From Asaia bogorensis (lineage in GTDB: Bacteria; Pseudomonadota; Alphaproteobacteria; SHVZ01): a DNA stretch of 52,579 nt. The notes beneath the pieces are model-generated. The model saw only the letters and a program-made list of their open reading frames with translations, ran no database searches and was not told where the DNA came from. How positions within the stretch are numbered: the stretch's first letter is position 1; every line of letters begins with the position of its first letter. The translations under genes were made by a program, and so were the position numbers. Location of the stretch: positions 1 through 52,579 of the forward strand of contig CAMDFP010000003.1 in assembly GCA_945897335.1 (NCBI GenBank), given 5' to 3'. This document shows, piece by piece, positions 17,293-25,276 of the stretch.

Positions 17293-18756
17293 ATGAAGGC
17301 GTTCACGGCGTGCCTCGGCAGCGAGACCAATACCTTCTCGCCCATCCTCTGCGGACGCGACGCCTTCGAGGGCAACTTCTACGCGGCCCCCGGCAAGCAC
17401 CCCGATCACCCGACGCTCTATTCCGGTCCGATGATGGCGCTCCGCCGCCGCGCCAGGGAGAGCAATTGGGAAGTCGTCGAGGGGCTCTCGGCCTTCGCTA
17501 CCACCGGCGGCATCGTCGCGCGGCCGGTTTACGAGGAGTATCGCGATGCCATCCTCGCCCAGCTCCAGGCGGCGCTTCCCGTCGACCTCGTCGCCCTCGG
17601 CCTCCATGGCGCCATGGTCGCCGACGGCTATGAGGACTGCGAGGGCGACCTGCTCGGGCGGGTGCGCGCAATCGTGGGTCCGAAGGTGAAGGTGGGCGCC
17701 GAGCTCGACCTCCACTGCAACCTGACGCAGGCTATGGTCGACTATGCCGACGTGCTGGTGCCCTACAAGGAGTCGCCGCACGTCGACGTACTCGAGCGCG
17801 GCGAGGAACTGGTGCAGATCCTGGGCGACGCGGCGGGCGGCAAGACCAAGCCAGTGATGAGCGTCTTCGATTGTCGGATGGTGACTTCGTCGCCGACAAC
17901 GCGGGAGCCGATGAAGAGCTTCGTTGCCCGCATGAAGGCGCTCGAAGGCAAGGACGGCGTGCTCTCGGTCTCGCTCGTCCACTGCTTCGGTTTCAACGAT
18001 GTTCCTGAGATGGGATACAAGGTCCTCGTCGTCACCGACGGTCGCAAGGCGGAAGGCGATACGCTCGCCAGGAAGCTCGGCCACGAGATCTACCGGATGC
18101 GCCGCGATATCGGCATGACCTTCCTCACGATCGACGAGGCGATCGACCGCGCACTGTCGGCGTCGAAAGGGCCGGTGGTGCTGGCCGACGGGGCCGACAA
18201 TGCGGGCGGCGGCGCGGCCAGCGACTCCACCTGGTTCATCCGGGCGCTGCAGAAGCGCGGGGTGCGCGATGCCTGCGTCGGGCCGCTTTGGGACCCGATC
18301 GCCGTCCGGATGTGCTTCGCGGCCGGCGAAGGCGGGGTCTTCCAGCTCCGCTTCGGCGCCAAGATGAGCGCAAACTCCGGAGAGCCGATCGACGCCCTGG
18401 TCAAGGTTACGCGCCTGGTGAGGGATGCTTGGCAGACCTTCGGGGAGGCGCGCGACCCGATCGGCGACGCAGCAGCGATCGAGGTAGACGGAATCGCGAT
18501 CGTGTTGAACTCGGCCCGCGATCAAGCCTTCGGCCTCGATCTCTTCACCAATCTCGGCATCGAGCCGACGATGAGGAAGATCGTGGTAGTGAAGTCGCAC
18601 AACCACTTCTTCGCGGCATTCTCGAAGATCGCGACTGAGGTGCACCGGACCACGGCGCCGGGGCCGCTGTCGCTGGAGTACTCGAAGGTGCCCTACAAGC
18701 GGCTCAGGCGACCGATCTGGCCGCTCGATCCGGATCCGCTGGGATTGGACTCCTAG
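17293..18756 (+). CDS. M81-family metallopeptidase (MlrC-like), copy 2
   Basis: A 487-residue cytoplasmic paralog of the protein encoded divergently at 15662-17140. It shares the opening (GSETNTFSP, Glu11), GLHGAMVADGYEDCEGDLL, the metal-site segment ELDLHCNLTQAM with YKESPHVDVLERGEELV, and the C-terminal VLADGADNAGGGAASDST and VVKSHNHFFAAF blocks. It differs where copy 1 has DPHCH (here DLHCN), a change beside the predicted metal site that may alter specificity. The start follows GGGAGACCAGTCG. Its 3' end is three bases from the end of the convergent acetamidase-family gene. It stands alone on its strand but is bracketed by binding-protein and hydrolase operons. Confidence 0.9.
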   Translation: MKAFTACLGSETNTFSPILCGRDAFEGNFYAAPGKHPDHPTLYSGPMMALRRRARESNWEVVEGLSAFATTGGIVARPVYEEYRDAILAQLQAALPVDLVALGLHGAMVADGYEDCEGDLLGRVRAIVGPKVKVGAELDLHCNLTQAMVDYADVLVPYKESPHVDVLERGEELVQILGDAAGGKTKPVMSVFDCRMVTSSPTTREPMKSFVARMKALEGKDGVLSVSLVHCFGFNDVPEMGYKVLVVTDGRKAEGDTLARKLGHEIYRMRRDIGMTFLTIDEAIDRALSASKGPVVLADGADNAGGGAASDSTWFIRALQKRGVRDACVGPLWDPIAVRMCFAAGEGGVFQLRFGAKMSANSGEPIDALVKVTRLVRDAWQTFGEARDPIGDAAAIEVDGIAIVLNSARDQAFGLDLFTNLGIEPTMRKIVVVKSHNHFFAAFSKIATEVHRTTAPGPLSLEYSKVPYKRLRRPIWPLDPDPLGLDS

Positions 18757-18759
18757 ATC

Positions 18760-19689
18760 CTACGACGCTGCGCGCGTGATCCCTGCGCCCAGCTTCGGGA
18801 ACTCGCAGCGGATCGAGGTTCCGAGCTTGGGCGCATTGCAATACTGGTTGATGCGAAGGTCGGCGGCGATCGACATCAGGCCGAAGGCATCGGCCGGCGA
18901 GACGCCGAGACGATCACCCAAAAGCTTGATCATCGAGCGCGTGCAGTACTCGGCCGCGTCCTCGAAGGTCGGCGCCGAGGCGGTGGTGATCCAGCGGTCA
19001 TGGGTTTCCAGCCACGGCCATTCCGTGGCCCCGCCCTTCACCAGCTTGAAGCGGAGATGGACGCGGGCGCCGATCTCGGCACCGGAACCGCACATCTCGG
19101 CATCGCCCATGGTCGCGTGGACGTCACCGACATAGAAGAGGCCGAGCGGGGCGTAAATCGGTAGATGCACGGTGGTGCCGACGGCGAGCCGATTGTTGTC
19201 CATGTTGCCGCCATGCTTGCCGATCAGGCCGACCGAGATCGGCTCCAGCGGCGCGCATGCCATGGCGCCGATCATCGGCTTCACCGGCAGGCGCAGGTCC
19301 TTGAAATGCACCTGCCCGTCCTTGACCGGCAGCATGGTGACCGTGCGCTGGTTGACCACGTCGCGAACGATGCCGACCTCGGGGAACACGCCGACATAGC
19401 CCACGGGATCGACCTCGATCGACACGATCTCGACCGCGAGTGAGTCGCCGGGCTCGGCGCCGGCGATGCCGACCGGGCCGGTCATCGGGTTGGAGCGCGG
19501 ATACTTGTCGTTCGGGTTCGGCCGGGTGGTGACCTCGTCCTCAGGCTTGTGCAGCTTCCCTTCGCGCGAGTTGTGGGTCTCGATCATGATCTCGCACGGC
19601 GCCTCGACGGTGAGGCGCGGCTTGTGCGTGGCATCGAAGGCGTATTCGACGCTGGTGCGATCGAGATAGTGCAGCTCGCGGGACGGCAT
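18760..19689 (-). CDS. Acetamidase/formamidase family protein
   Basis: A 309-residue enzyme of the acetamidase/formamidase family, which hydrolyses short amides to ammonia and a carboxylate using bound metal. Recognisable blocks are ETHNSREGKLHKPED, MTGPVGIAGAEPGDSLAVEI (the family's GP(I/V)-V-GAEPGD signature), GNMDNNRLAVGTTVHLPI, and FYVGDVHATMGDAEMCGSG (the VGDxHAxxGDGE-like motif, here GDAE). ATG 19689 is used because homology begins at MPSRELHYLDR; the frame stays open upstream but has no family-like sequence. It lies four bases after the AstE-like gene and third in the operon headed by the binding protein at 22358, so the substrate is probably an amide released from an imported compound. 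Confidence 0.9.
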   Translation of the reverse strand: MPSRELHYLDRTSVEYAFDATHKPRLTVEAPCEIMIETHNSREGKLHKPEDEVTTRPNPNDKYPRSNPMTGPVGIAGAEPGDSLAVEIVSIEVDPVGYVGVFPEVGIVRDVVNQRTVTMLPVKDGQVHFKDLRLPVKPMIGAMACAPLEPISVGLIGKHGGNMDNNRLAVGTTVHLPIYAPLGLFYVGDVHATMGDAEMCGSGAEIGARVHLRFKLVKGGATEWPWLETHDRWITTASAPTFEDAAEYCTRSMIKLLGDRLGVSPADAFGLMSIAADLRINQYCNAPKLGTSIRCEFPKLGAGITRAAS

Positions 19690-19693
19690 CGGT

Positions 19694-20701
19694 TCAGCCC
19701 TCGAAGTCGGTGGCGAGATGGGCGACGCAGTCGCCGCGCTCGGCGCGGCCTTGCGCACGTTTGCAGACGACCAGGCCGGCCCGCTGGAAGCGCGGCTCCA
19801 GCGGCGGGCGCATCGGATCCTCGACGAAGTGGAGGCGCCCGGCGAGCTGGCCTTTCTCGACCCAGTCACCGAGCTCGACCGCCGGCTGGAACAGTCCGTC
19901 GGCCGGGGCGTAGACGAAATAGTCGCGGCCGCCAAGCTGCATGAAGCGGGTCGGCGTTTCCGGCGGCTGGATAGTCCAGGTCTTGAGGATGCCGAGATGG
20001 GCCAGCGTGTTGCGTATGCCGCGCTCGACCAGCGCGACGCCGGTCTTGGACACCGCTGCCCGGCCGCCGAATTCGCCGCCCATCGCCGGGATGCCGCGGA
20101 CATGGGCGCCGCGCTGCGCCAGCCGGTCGTCGGAGCTGCGGCCGACGATGCTGAAGGGCGGCCCGAACGCCTTCACCAGCGCGAACTGCTTCTGGTTCAC
20201 CTCTTCGTTCTGCGTCAGGTGCATACCGCAATAAGTGAGATAGTCGAGCGAGCGGCCGCCGGCATGCAGGTCGTGATAGGCGCTGGCGAGCGGGATCAGA
20301 TGGTTGGCGATGTAGTAGGAAATCTGCGCGGTCGGCCCGCCGTCGGGATCGCCGGGAAAGGCACGGTTCAGGTTGCCGCCGTCGAGCGGCGAGAGCCGCT
20401 GGGCGGCCATCGCCGCCGGGAAGTTGGCGGCGGCGAGGATGATGACCCGCCCCTGGATGTTCTCGGGCTCGAGCTCGCGGATCAGGTTTAGCAGGCCGAT
20501 CTGGCCCTCGTACTCGTCGCCATGGGTGCCGGCGGTGAACAGCATGGTCGGCCCCGGCCCGTTCTTGATGCAGGCGATCGGGATGTGGATGACCTTGTAG
20601 GCGGAGTCGTTCATCGACCACGGCATGAACAGGTTCGAGACCTGCTTTCCGTCCTTGTCGAAGTCGATGTCGGTCGAAATGCGGGTCGGGCGCGTGGTCA
20701 T
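19694..20701 (-). CDS. Succinylglutamate desuccinylase/aspartoacylase (AstE/AspA) family protein
   Basis: A 335-residue zinc-dependent deacylase of the M14-like AstE/AspA family. The zinc ligands are visible in TAGTHGDEYEG (His and Glu, near residues 56-66) and YHDLHAGGRS (His near 143). The loop NRAFPGDPDGG matches the substrate-binding NRxFPG motif, and a C-terminal biotinyl-like beta domain (APADGLFQPAVELGDWVEKGQ) is typical. Members remove acyl groups from N-acyl amino acids, for example N-succinylglutamate, N-acetylaspartate or N-acetyldiaminobutyrate (DoeB). It sits between the binding-protein gene and the acetamidase-family gene. An imported N-acyl amino acid or small amide as substrate is my inference. 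Confidence 0.9.
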   Translation of the reverse strand: MTTRPTRISTDIDFDKDGKQVSNLFMPWSMNDSAYKVIHIPIACIKNGPGPTMLFTAGTHGDEYEGQIGLLNLIRELEPENIQGRVIILAAANFPAAMAAQRLSPLDGGNLNRAFPGDPDGGPTAQISYYIANHLIPLASAYHDLHAGGRSLDYLTYCGMHLTQNEEVNQKQFALVKAFGPPFSIVGRSSDDRLAQRGAHVRGIPAMGGEFGGRAAVSKTGVALVERGIRNTLAHLGILKTWTIQPPETPTRFMQLGGRDYFVYAPADGLFQPAVELGDWVEKGQLAGRLHFVEDPMRPPLEPRFQRAGLVVCKRAQGRAERGDCVAHLATDFEG

Positions 20702-20737
20702 GCGGGCTCCGTGGATTCAATCGCGGAAGGAAGGCAA

Positions 20738-20755
20738 GCCCGCTTCAGCGCGGGC
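20738..20755 (-). promoter_or_regulatory. Intercistronic stem-loop between binding-protein and deacylase genes
   Basis: GCCCGC (20738-20743) and GCGGGC (20750-20755) form a 6-bp stem with a six-base loop, inside the 67-base gap downstream of the binding-protein stop at 20769. There is no T-tract on the transcribed strand, so an mRNA-stability role is likelier than termination. Confidence 0.4.
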
Positions 20756-20768
20756 CCGCAACATTTCT

Positions 20769-22358
20769 TTACCTCTTCTCGACTGCCCAGAGCACATGGG
20801 TGCCGATATCGATGATGCCGGAGATGTTGCTGCGATAGGCGGCAGGCGAGGTGTACTGGCCGAGGTTGATGTAGGGCACGGTCTCGTAGAACCGCTTGTT
20901 CAGACGCCCGGCGATCTCTAAGCGCTGGTTCTGGGTCGAGGCCGTGTTGAACTCGGCGCGGATCTTTTCGAGCTCCGGATCGCAAGCCCAGCCGAACCAG
21001 TTCTTGCCGTCGCAGGTCGAGTTGAGTGCGTTGTTGGCTATTGGGTCGCCCTGAAAAATTGCAGTCGAGGTGGTGATGAAGAGATGCCAGCCGGCCCGGT
21101 TGGCCGAGGGCGCGTCCTTGACCGAGCGCCGGGAGACCAGCGTCGACCAGTCCATGCTCTGCATTTCGACATTGAAGCCGGCCTGCCGCAGCTGCTGATT
21201 GGCCAGCTGGGCGAAGATGGTGATCTGCGGATGGTCGGTCGGGTTCATCAGCACCAGCGGCTCATTCTTGTATCCCGACTCCTTCAGCAGCTGCTTCGCC
21301 TTTTCGATGTTGGCGGTCGGCCGGGCGAAATCGCCGAGCCCTGCCTTCGTTTCGAGCGGTGTCCGGCACGAGAGCGCCGACCAGCAGACGATTTCCTGTT
21401 CCGGCACGCCGACGACCGCGTTCAGGTACTGCGCCTGATCGACGGCATAGAGCATCGCCTGGCGGATCTTCGGATTGTCCATCGGCGCAACTAGGTGGTT
21501 CGGCCGCAGGATGGCGAGGCGCCCCAGCTTGTTGGTGATCTCCACCTTCACGTTCGGCGCCTTGCGCAGCATCGGGATCAGATCGTTCGGCGGCGACTGG
21601 ATGATGTCGACCTCGCCGCGGATCAGCGCCTGGATCGCCACGGCCGAGTCGGGCAGGTAAGTGAACTCGATGCGGTCGGTCCTGCCGGTCTTGTTGCCGG
21701 TATGCCCGGCCGGCGGCTCGCTGCGGCCGATATAGTCGGGGTTCTTCCGGTACGACCACTTGGCGCCGGGCTTCCATTCGTCCTTGTTGAAGATGAAGGG
21801 GCCGGAGCCGACCGATTCCGTCACCTGCTGGAACGGATCGACGCTCGCCTCCTTCTCCCTCATGATCAGAAGCGGCGTCCCCGAATTGGCCAGCACCTCC
21901 GTCACCGGACCGAACTTCTCCTTGAACAGGATCTGCCAGGTGTCGGCGTCGAGCGCCTTCATTTCGGCGACGCGGCTCATCATGGTCGAGCCGACCGACA
22001 TGCGCGCGGCCCAGCGCTTGATCGACGGCACGACGTCCTTGGCAGTGACCGGCGTGCCGTCGTGCCACTTGAGGCCGGGGCGAAGCTTGAAGGTCCAGGT
22101 CAGGCCGTCCGGGCTGACGGTGTGGCTGCCGACCATCTGCGGACCGACGCCGCCGTTTCCGTCCTCGCCGTACAGCATGTCGTAGATCAGCGAGCCATGC
22201 GCCAGAGCGACGCCCGCGGTCGTCCAGATCGGGTCGAGGGAGCGCAGCTCGGTCTCGGAGGCGATGTTGAGCGTCACCTCGCCGCGGACGGGGCCGGCTA
22301 GGGAGAGAGCGACGGTCAGGGCGGCTGTCGCGGCCAGAACCTTGGACGTGCGGCGCAT
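20769..22358 (-). CDS. Peptide-type ABC substrate-binding protein (paralog 2 of 3)
   Basis: A 529-residue SBP_bac_5 protein with a signal peptide (cleavage near GPVRGE). It heads a minus-strand operon with the AstE-like and acetamidase-like genes. Compared with the paralogs at 14069 and 22479, it keeps SLDPIWTTAG, QMVGSHTVSPDGLTWTFKLR, SIKRWAARMSVG, the cysteine segment CWSALSCRTPLE and the late CDGKNWFGWACDPELEKI. The four shared cysteines suggest two disulfide bonds in the periplasm. No permease or ATPase lies nearby, so it presumably delivers ligand to a shared membrane complex encoded elsewhere. Confidence 0.9.
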   Translation of the reverse strand: MRRTSKVLAATAALTVALSLAGPVRGEVTLNIASETELRSLDPIWTTAGVALAHGSLIYDMLYGEDGNGGVGPQMVGSHTVSPDGLTWTFKLRPGLKWHDGTPVTAKDVVPSIKRWAARMSVGSTMMSRVAEMKALDADTWQILFKEKFGPVTEVLANSGTPLLIMREKEASVDPFQQVTESVGSGPFIFNKDEWKPGAKWSYRKNPDYIGRSEPPAGHTGNKTGRTDRIEFTYLPDSAVAIQALIRGEVDIIQSPPNDLIPMLRKAPNVKVEITNKLGRLAILRPNHLVAPMDNPKIRQAMLYAVDQAQYLNAVVGVPEQEIVCWSALSCRTPLETKAGLGDFARPTANIEKAKQLLKESGYKNEPLVLMNPTDHPQITIFAQLANQQLRQAGFNVEMQSMDWSTLVSRRSVKDAPSANRAGWHLFITTSTAIFQGDPIANNALNSTCDGKNWFGWACDPELEKIRAEFNTASTQNQRLEIAGRLNKRFYETVPYINLGQYTSPAAYRSNISGIIDIGTHVLWAVEKR

Positions 22359-22430
22359 GTCTTGCTTCCTTTGCTCTCGGGACAGGCTGGAGGTGGGCGC
22401 CAGCGCGGCGGGTCCGCTTGGAAAGACGAT

Positions 22431-22464
22431 CGAAAAGAAGAGGCCCGGCGCCTGGCCGGGCCTC
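22431..22464 (-). terminator. Rho-independent terminator of the binding-protein gene at 22479
   Basis: Read on the minus strand, a perfect 10-bp GC-rich stem (22455-22464 pairing with 22440-22449, five-base loop) is followed at once by TTCTTTTCG. It begins 15 bases after the stop codon at 22479. This separates the upstream binding-protein gene from the operon that starts at 22358. Confidence 0.75.
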
Positions 22465-22478
22465 CATGACGAGACAGC

Positions 22479-24068
22479 TTACTTCTCGATGTTCCACATG
22501 GAGAGGCGGATGTCGGGAATGACCCCTTTCAGCTCCTTGCGGTAGGCGACTGGGCCGACGAACTGCCCCAGCGGCACATACGGCACGGTCTCGTAGAACC
22601 GGGCCTGGTAGCGCTCGACGACATCCTTGCGCTTGGTGTCGTTGTCCGCGTTCAGATACTCGAGGCGGATGTTCTCGAGCGTCTGGTCGCAGGGCCAGCC
22701 GAACCAGTTGGAGCCGTCGCACGGCGTCTGCGCGCCCGAGTTCATCAGCGGGTCGGACATGAACGGCCCCGTGCCCCAGGTGTGGAACACGTGCCAGCCG
22801 CCCTTGTTGACCGACGGCGCGTCCTTGATCGGACGACGCGAGACCAGGGTCGCCCAGTCCATGGTCTGGACATCGACGTTGAAGCCGGCCTGCTTCATCA
22901 GCTGGGCCGAGATCTGCGTGAGCGCCGAGATCACCGGCTGGTCGGACGGATCCATCAGGACGATCGGCTCGTTCTTGTAGCCCGATTCCTGAAGCAGTTT
23001 CTTCGCCTTGTCGGGTTTGGCCCCCGGCGCGGCCCAGTCGTTGTTGACGCCGGCCTTGCTCTCGAGCGGCGTGCCGCACATGAACACGGCCCAGCAGAGG
23101 GTCCGCATCGAGGTGTCGGACTGCATGACCTGCAGGTACTGGTCCTGGTCGACGGCGTAGAGCAGGGCCTGGCGGACCTTCGGGTTGTTGAAGGGCGGCA
23201 CCAGGCTGTTGGGCCGCATCATCGTCTGGTTGCCGATCTTGTCCATGACCCGAAGTTCGACCATCGGGTTGGCTTTCAGCATCGGCAGCAGGTCGGGCGG
23301 AATCACTTCGATGGCATCCGCCTCGCCCTTCATCACCGCCTGGACGCGGGTGTTGGCGTCGGGGATGTAGATCCATTCGACCGCATCGACCTTGACCACC
23401 TTGCCGCCGGCGGCGCCGTCGGGGGCTTCGGACCGCGGCTTGTAGCCTGCGAACTTCCGATAGATGACGTTATGGCCCGGGTTCCAGTCCTTCGCTGCGA
23501 AGGTGAAGGGGCCGGAGCCGATCATCGTGGTCACGGCGGTGTTCGGATCGACCCGGGCTTCCTGCTCGCGCATGATGAACAGCGGGTTCGCCGAGGTGCC
23601 GAGCACGGCCAGCATCGGCGCGAACGGCGACTTCAGCTTGATCTCGAAGGTGTCGGCCCCGGTCGCCTTGGTCTCGGCGATGCGGGTGATCATGGTGCGG
23701 CCAAGGGTGTTCTTGGCAGCCCAGCGCTGCATCGAGGCGACGACGTCCTTGCCCTGGACCGGGCTGCCGTCATGGAAGGTGATGCCGGGGCGGAGCTTGA
23801 ACGACCAGGTCAGGCCGTCGGCGCTCACCTGATGGCTGTCGACCATCTGGGCCTTGTAGACCCACTTGCTGTCCGGCGCGTACAGCACGTCGTAGACCAT
23901 GTAGCCATGGGTCTGGGTGGTGCCGATGGTGGTGAACAGCGGGTCGAGGACCTTGAGGTCCGCGTCCGGGATATACTTGATGGTCTTCTGAGCGGCGGCA
24001 GGTCCGGCGAGCGCCAGGGCCGTGATGGCTGTTGCCGCAAGCGGAATCAGTCCTCGGATCGTCTTCAT
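22479..24068 (-). CDS. Peptide-type ABC substrate-binding protein (paralog 3 of 3)
   Basis: A 529-residue SBP_bac_5 protein. ATG 24068 is preceded by GAGGAGGC and gives a classical signal peptide cut near GPAAAQ; an in-frame upstream codon exists but adds only a charged tail. It shares with its two paralogs VLDPLFTTIG, QMVDSHQVSADGLTWSFKLR, SMQRWAAKN, the cysteine segment CWAVFMCGTPLES and CDGSNWFGWPCDQTLENI. It is a single-gene unit ending in a strong terminator, and it diverges from the M19/beta-lactamase-fold operon across a 188-base control region. Three tandemly placed relatives suggest duplication and ligand divergence. Confidence 0.9.
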   Translation of the reverse strand: MKTIRGLIPLAATAITALALAGPAAAQKTIKYIPDADLKVLDPLFTTIGTTQTHGYMVYDVLYAPDSKWVYKAQMVDSHQVSADGLTWSFKLRPGITFHDGSPVQGKDVVASMQRWAAKNTLGRTMITRIAETKATGADTFEIKLKSPFAPMLAVLGTSANPLFIMREQEARVDPNTAVTTMIGSGPFTFAAKDWNPGHNVIYRKFAGYKPRSEAPDGAAGGKVVKVDAVEWIYIPDANTRVQAVMKGEADAIEVIPPDLLPMLKANPMVELRVMDKIGNQTMMRPNSLVPPFNNPKVRQALLYAVDQDQYLQVMQSDTSMRTLCWAVFMCGTPLESKAGVNNDWAAPGAKPDKAKKLLQESGYKNEPIVLMDPSDQPVISALTQISAQLMKQAGFNVDVQTMDWATLVSRRPIKDAPSVNKGGWHVFHTWGTGPFMSDPLMNSGAQTPCDGSNWFGWPCDQTLENIRLEYLNADNDTKRKDVVERYQARFYETVPYVPLGQFVGPVAYRKELKGVIPDIRLSMWNIEK

Positions 24069-24256
24069 CTCGTTCGAGCCTCCTCTTTCAGCCTTTGGGG
24101 AGAAACGCCTCCCATTTCGCACCGTAAATGACTGCAGCGAGACTTGCTGCGGTTTCCGTGGCGGCCTAGTTTTGACCGGTCGCGGATACCTATTTTCCGA
24201 TCATCAAACACCGACCGGCGGCGGCGATCAACCGCCTTGGCGGAAAGGGAGAAACG

Positions 24257-25276
24257 ATGGCGATTGATGCAGCCAAGTTGCACCGGGAATCGATCGTCAT
24301 CGATGCCGTATGTCCCCTGCTCCGGGGGCAGAAATACACCGACTGGTACGCCGAGGGCGGAGTCACCATTGCAGCGCCGACCGTCGGCGCCATGGAGGGG
24401 ATCGACGTCACCATGCGCAGCGTCGCCGCGTGGAAAGCCTTCATCGCCAGGAACTCCGGCAACGCCGGCCGGATGACCCAGGTCTCCAGCGTCGCCGAGA
24501 TGCGGGCTGCCAAGCGCAACGACAAGCTCGGTCTTCTCTTCCACTTCCAGGGCACCGACCCGATGGAAGACGATCTCGACATGGTGCATGCCTACAAGGC
24601 GCTCGGCGTCGGCATCATGCAGCTCTGCTACAACATCCGAAACCGCGTCGGCGACGGCGCCGATGAGCGCCAGGACACCGGCCTTTCTTATTTCGGCGTC
24701 GAGATGGTCAAGATGATGAACGAGGCGCGGGTCATCGTCGACGTAGCCCATACCGGCCTCAAGACCAGCTTCGATGCGCTCGAGGTGTCCGAACGGCCGG
24801 TGATCTGCAGCCACGGTAATCCGCGGAAGGTGAAGGAGTCCTACCGCAACCTGCCGGACGACCTGATGAAGGCGATCGCGGCGCAGGGCGGCGTCATCGG
24901 CATGGTGGGCTTCCCGGCCTTCGTCGCCGACGGCCCGGCCCCGACCCTCGATCAGTTCATCGACCACATCGCTTATGCCGCCGACCTGATCGGCATCGAC
25001 CATGTCGGCCTCGGCATCGACTACTACAACGGCCAGTACCTGGTGATGCCGGACGATCAGGCGAAGGCCTACTACGACTCCCTGATCGCCAGCGGCAAGT
25101 GGCGGCCCGGCACATATCCGCCGCCGCCGCACCGCTATCCAGAAGGAATCGAGACGCCGCGGACGCTGCCGAACCTGACCAAGCGCATGGTCGAGCGGGG
25201 GTTCTCGGCCGAGGATACGAAGAAGGTGCTGGGCGAGAACTGGCTTCGGGTCTACGAGGCGGTGTGGGGCGCCTGA
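24257..25276 (+). CDS. M19 (renal dipeptidase-like) family protein with altered metal site
   Basis: A 339-residue TIM-barrel amidohydrolase of the M19 membrane-dipeptidase family. The two central histidine motifs are kept: IVDVAHTGL near residues 160-168 and VICSHGNPR near 181-189. The late VGLGIDYYNG segment corresponds to the substrate-binding aspartate region. However, the N-terminal HxD metal motif (D-G-H-x-D in relatives) reads IDAVCPLLR, and the bridging glutamate of the usual EGG motif reads FQGTD, so three usual zinc ligands appear absent. It may bind one metal or belong to a divergent subfamily. ATG 24257 follows AAGGGAGAAACG, and the stop overlaps the next gene by one base. The fold is secure; dipeptidase activity is not. 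Confidence 0.82.
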   Translation: MAIDAAKLHRESIVIDAVCPLLRGQKYTDWYAEGGVTIAAPTVGAMEGIDVTMRSVAAWKAFIARNSGNAGRMTQVSSVAEMRAAKRNDKLGLLFHFQGTDPMEDDLDMVHAYKALGVGIMQLCYNIRNRVGDGADERQDTGLSYFGVEMVKMMNEARVIVDVAHTGLKTSFDALEVSERPVICSHGNPRKVKESYRNLPDDLMKAIAAQGGVIGMVGFPAFVADGPAPTLDQFIDHIAYAADLIGIDHVGLGIDYYNGQYLVMPDDQAKAYYDSLIASGKWRPGTYPPPPHRYPEGIETPRTLPNLTKRMVERGFSAEDTKKVLGENWLRVYEAVWGA

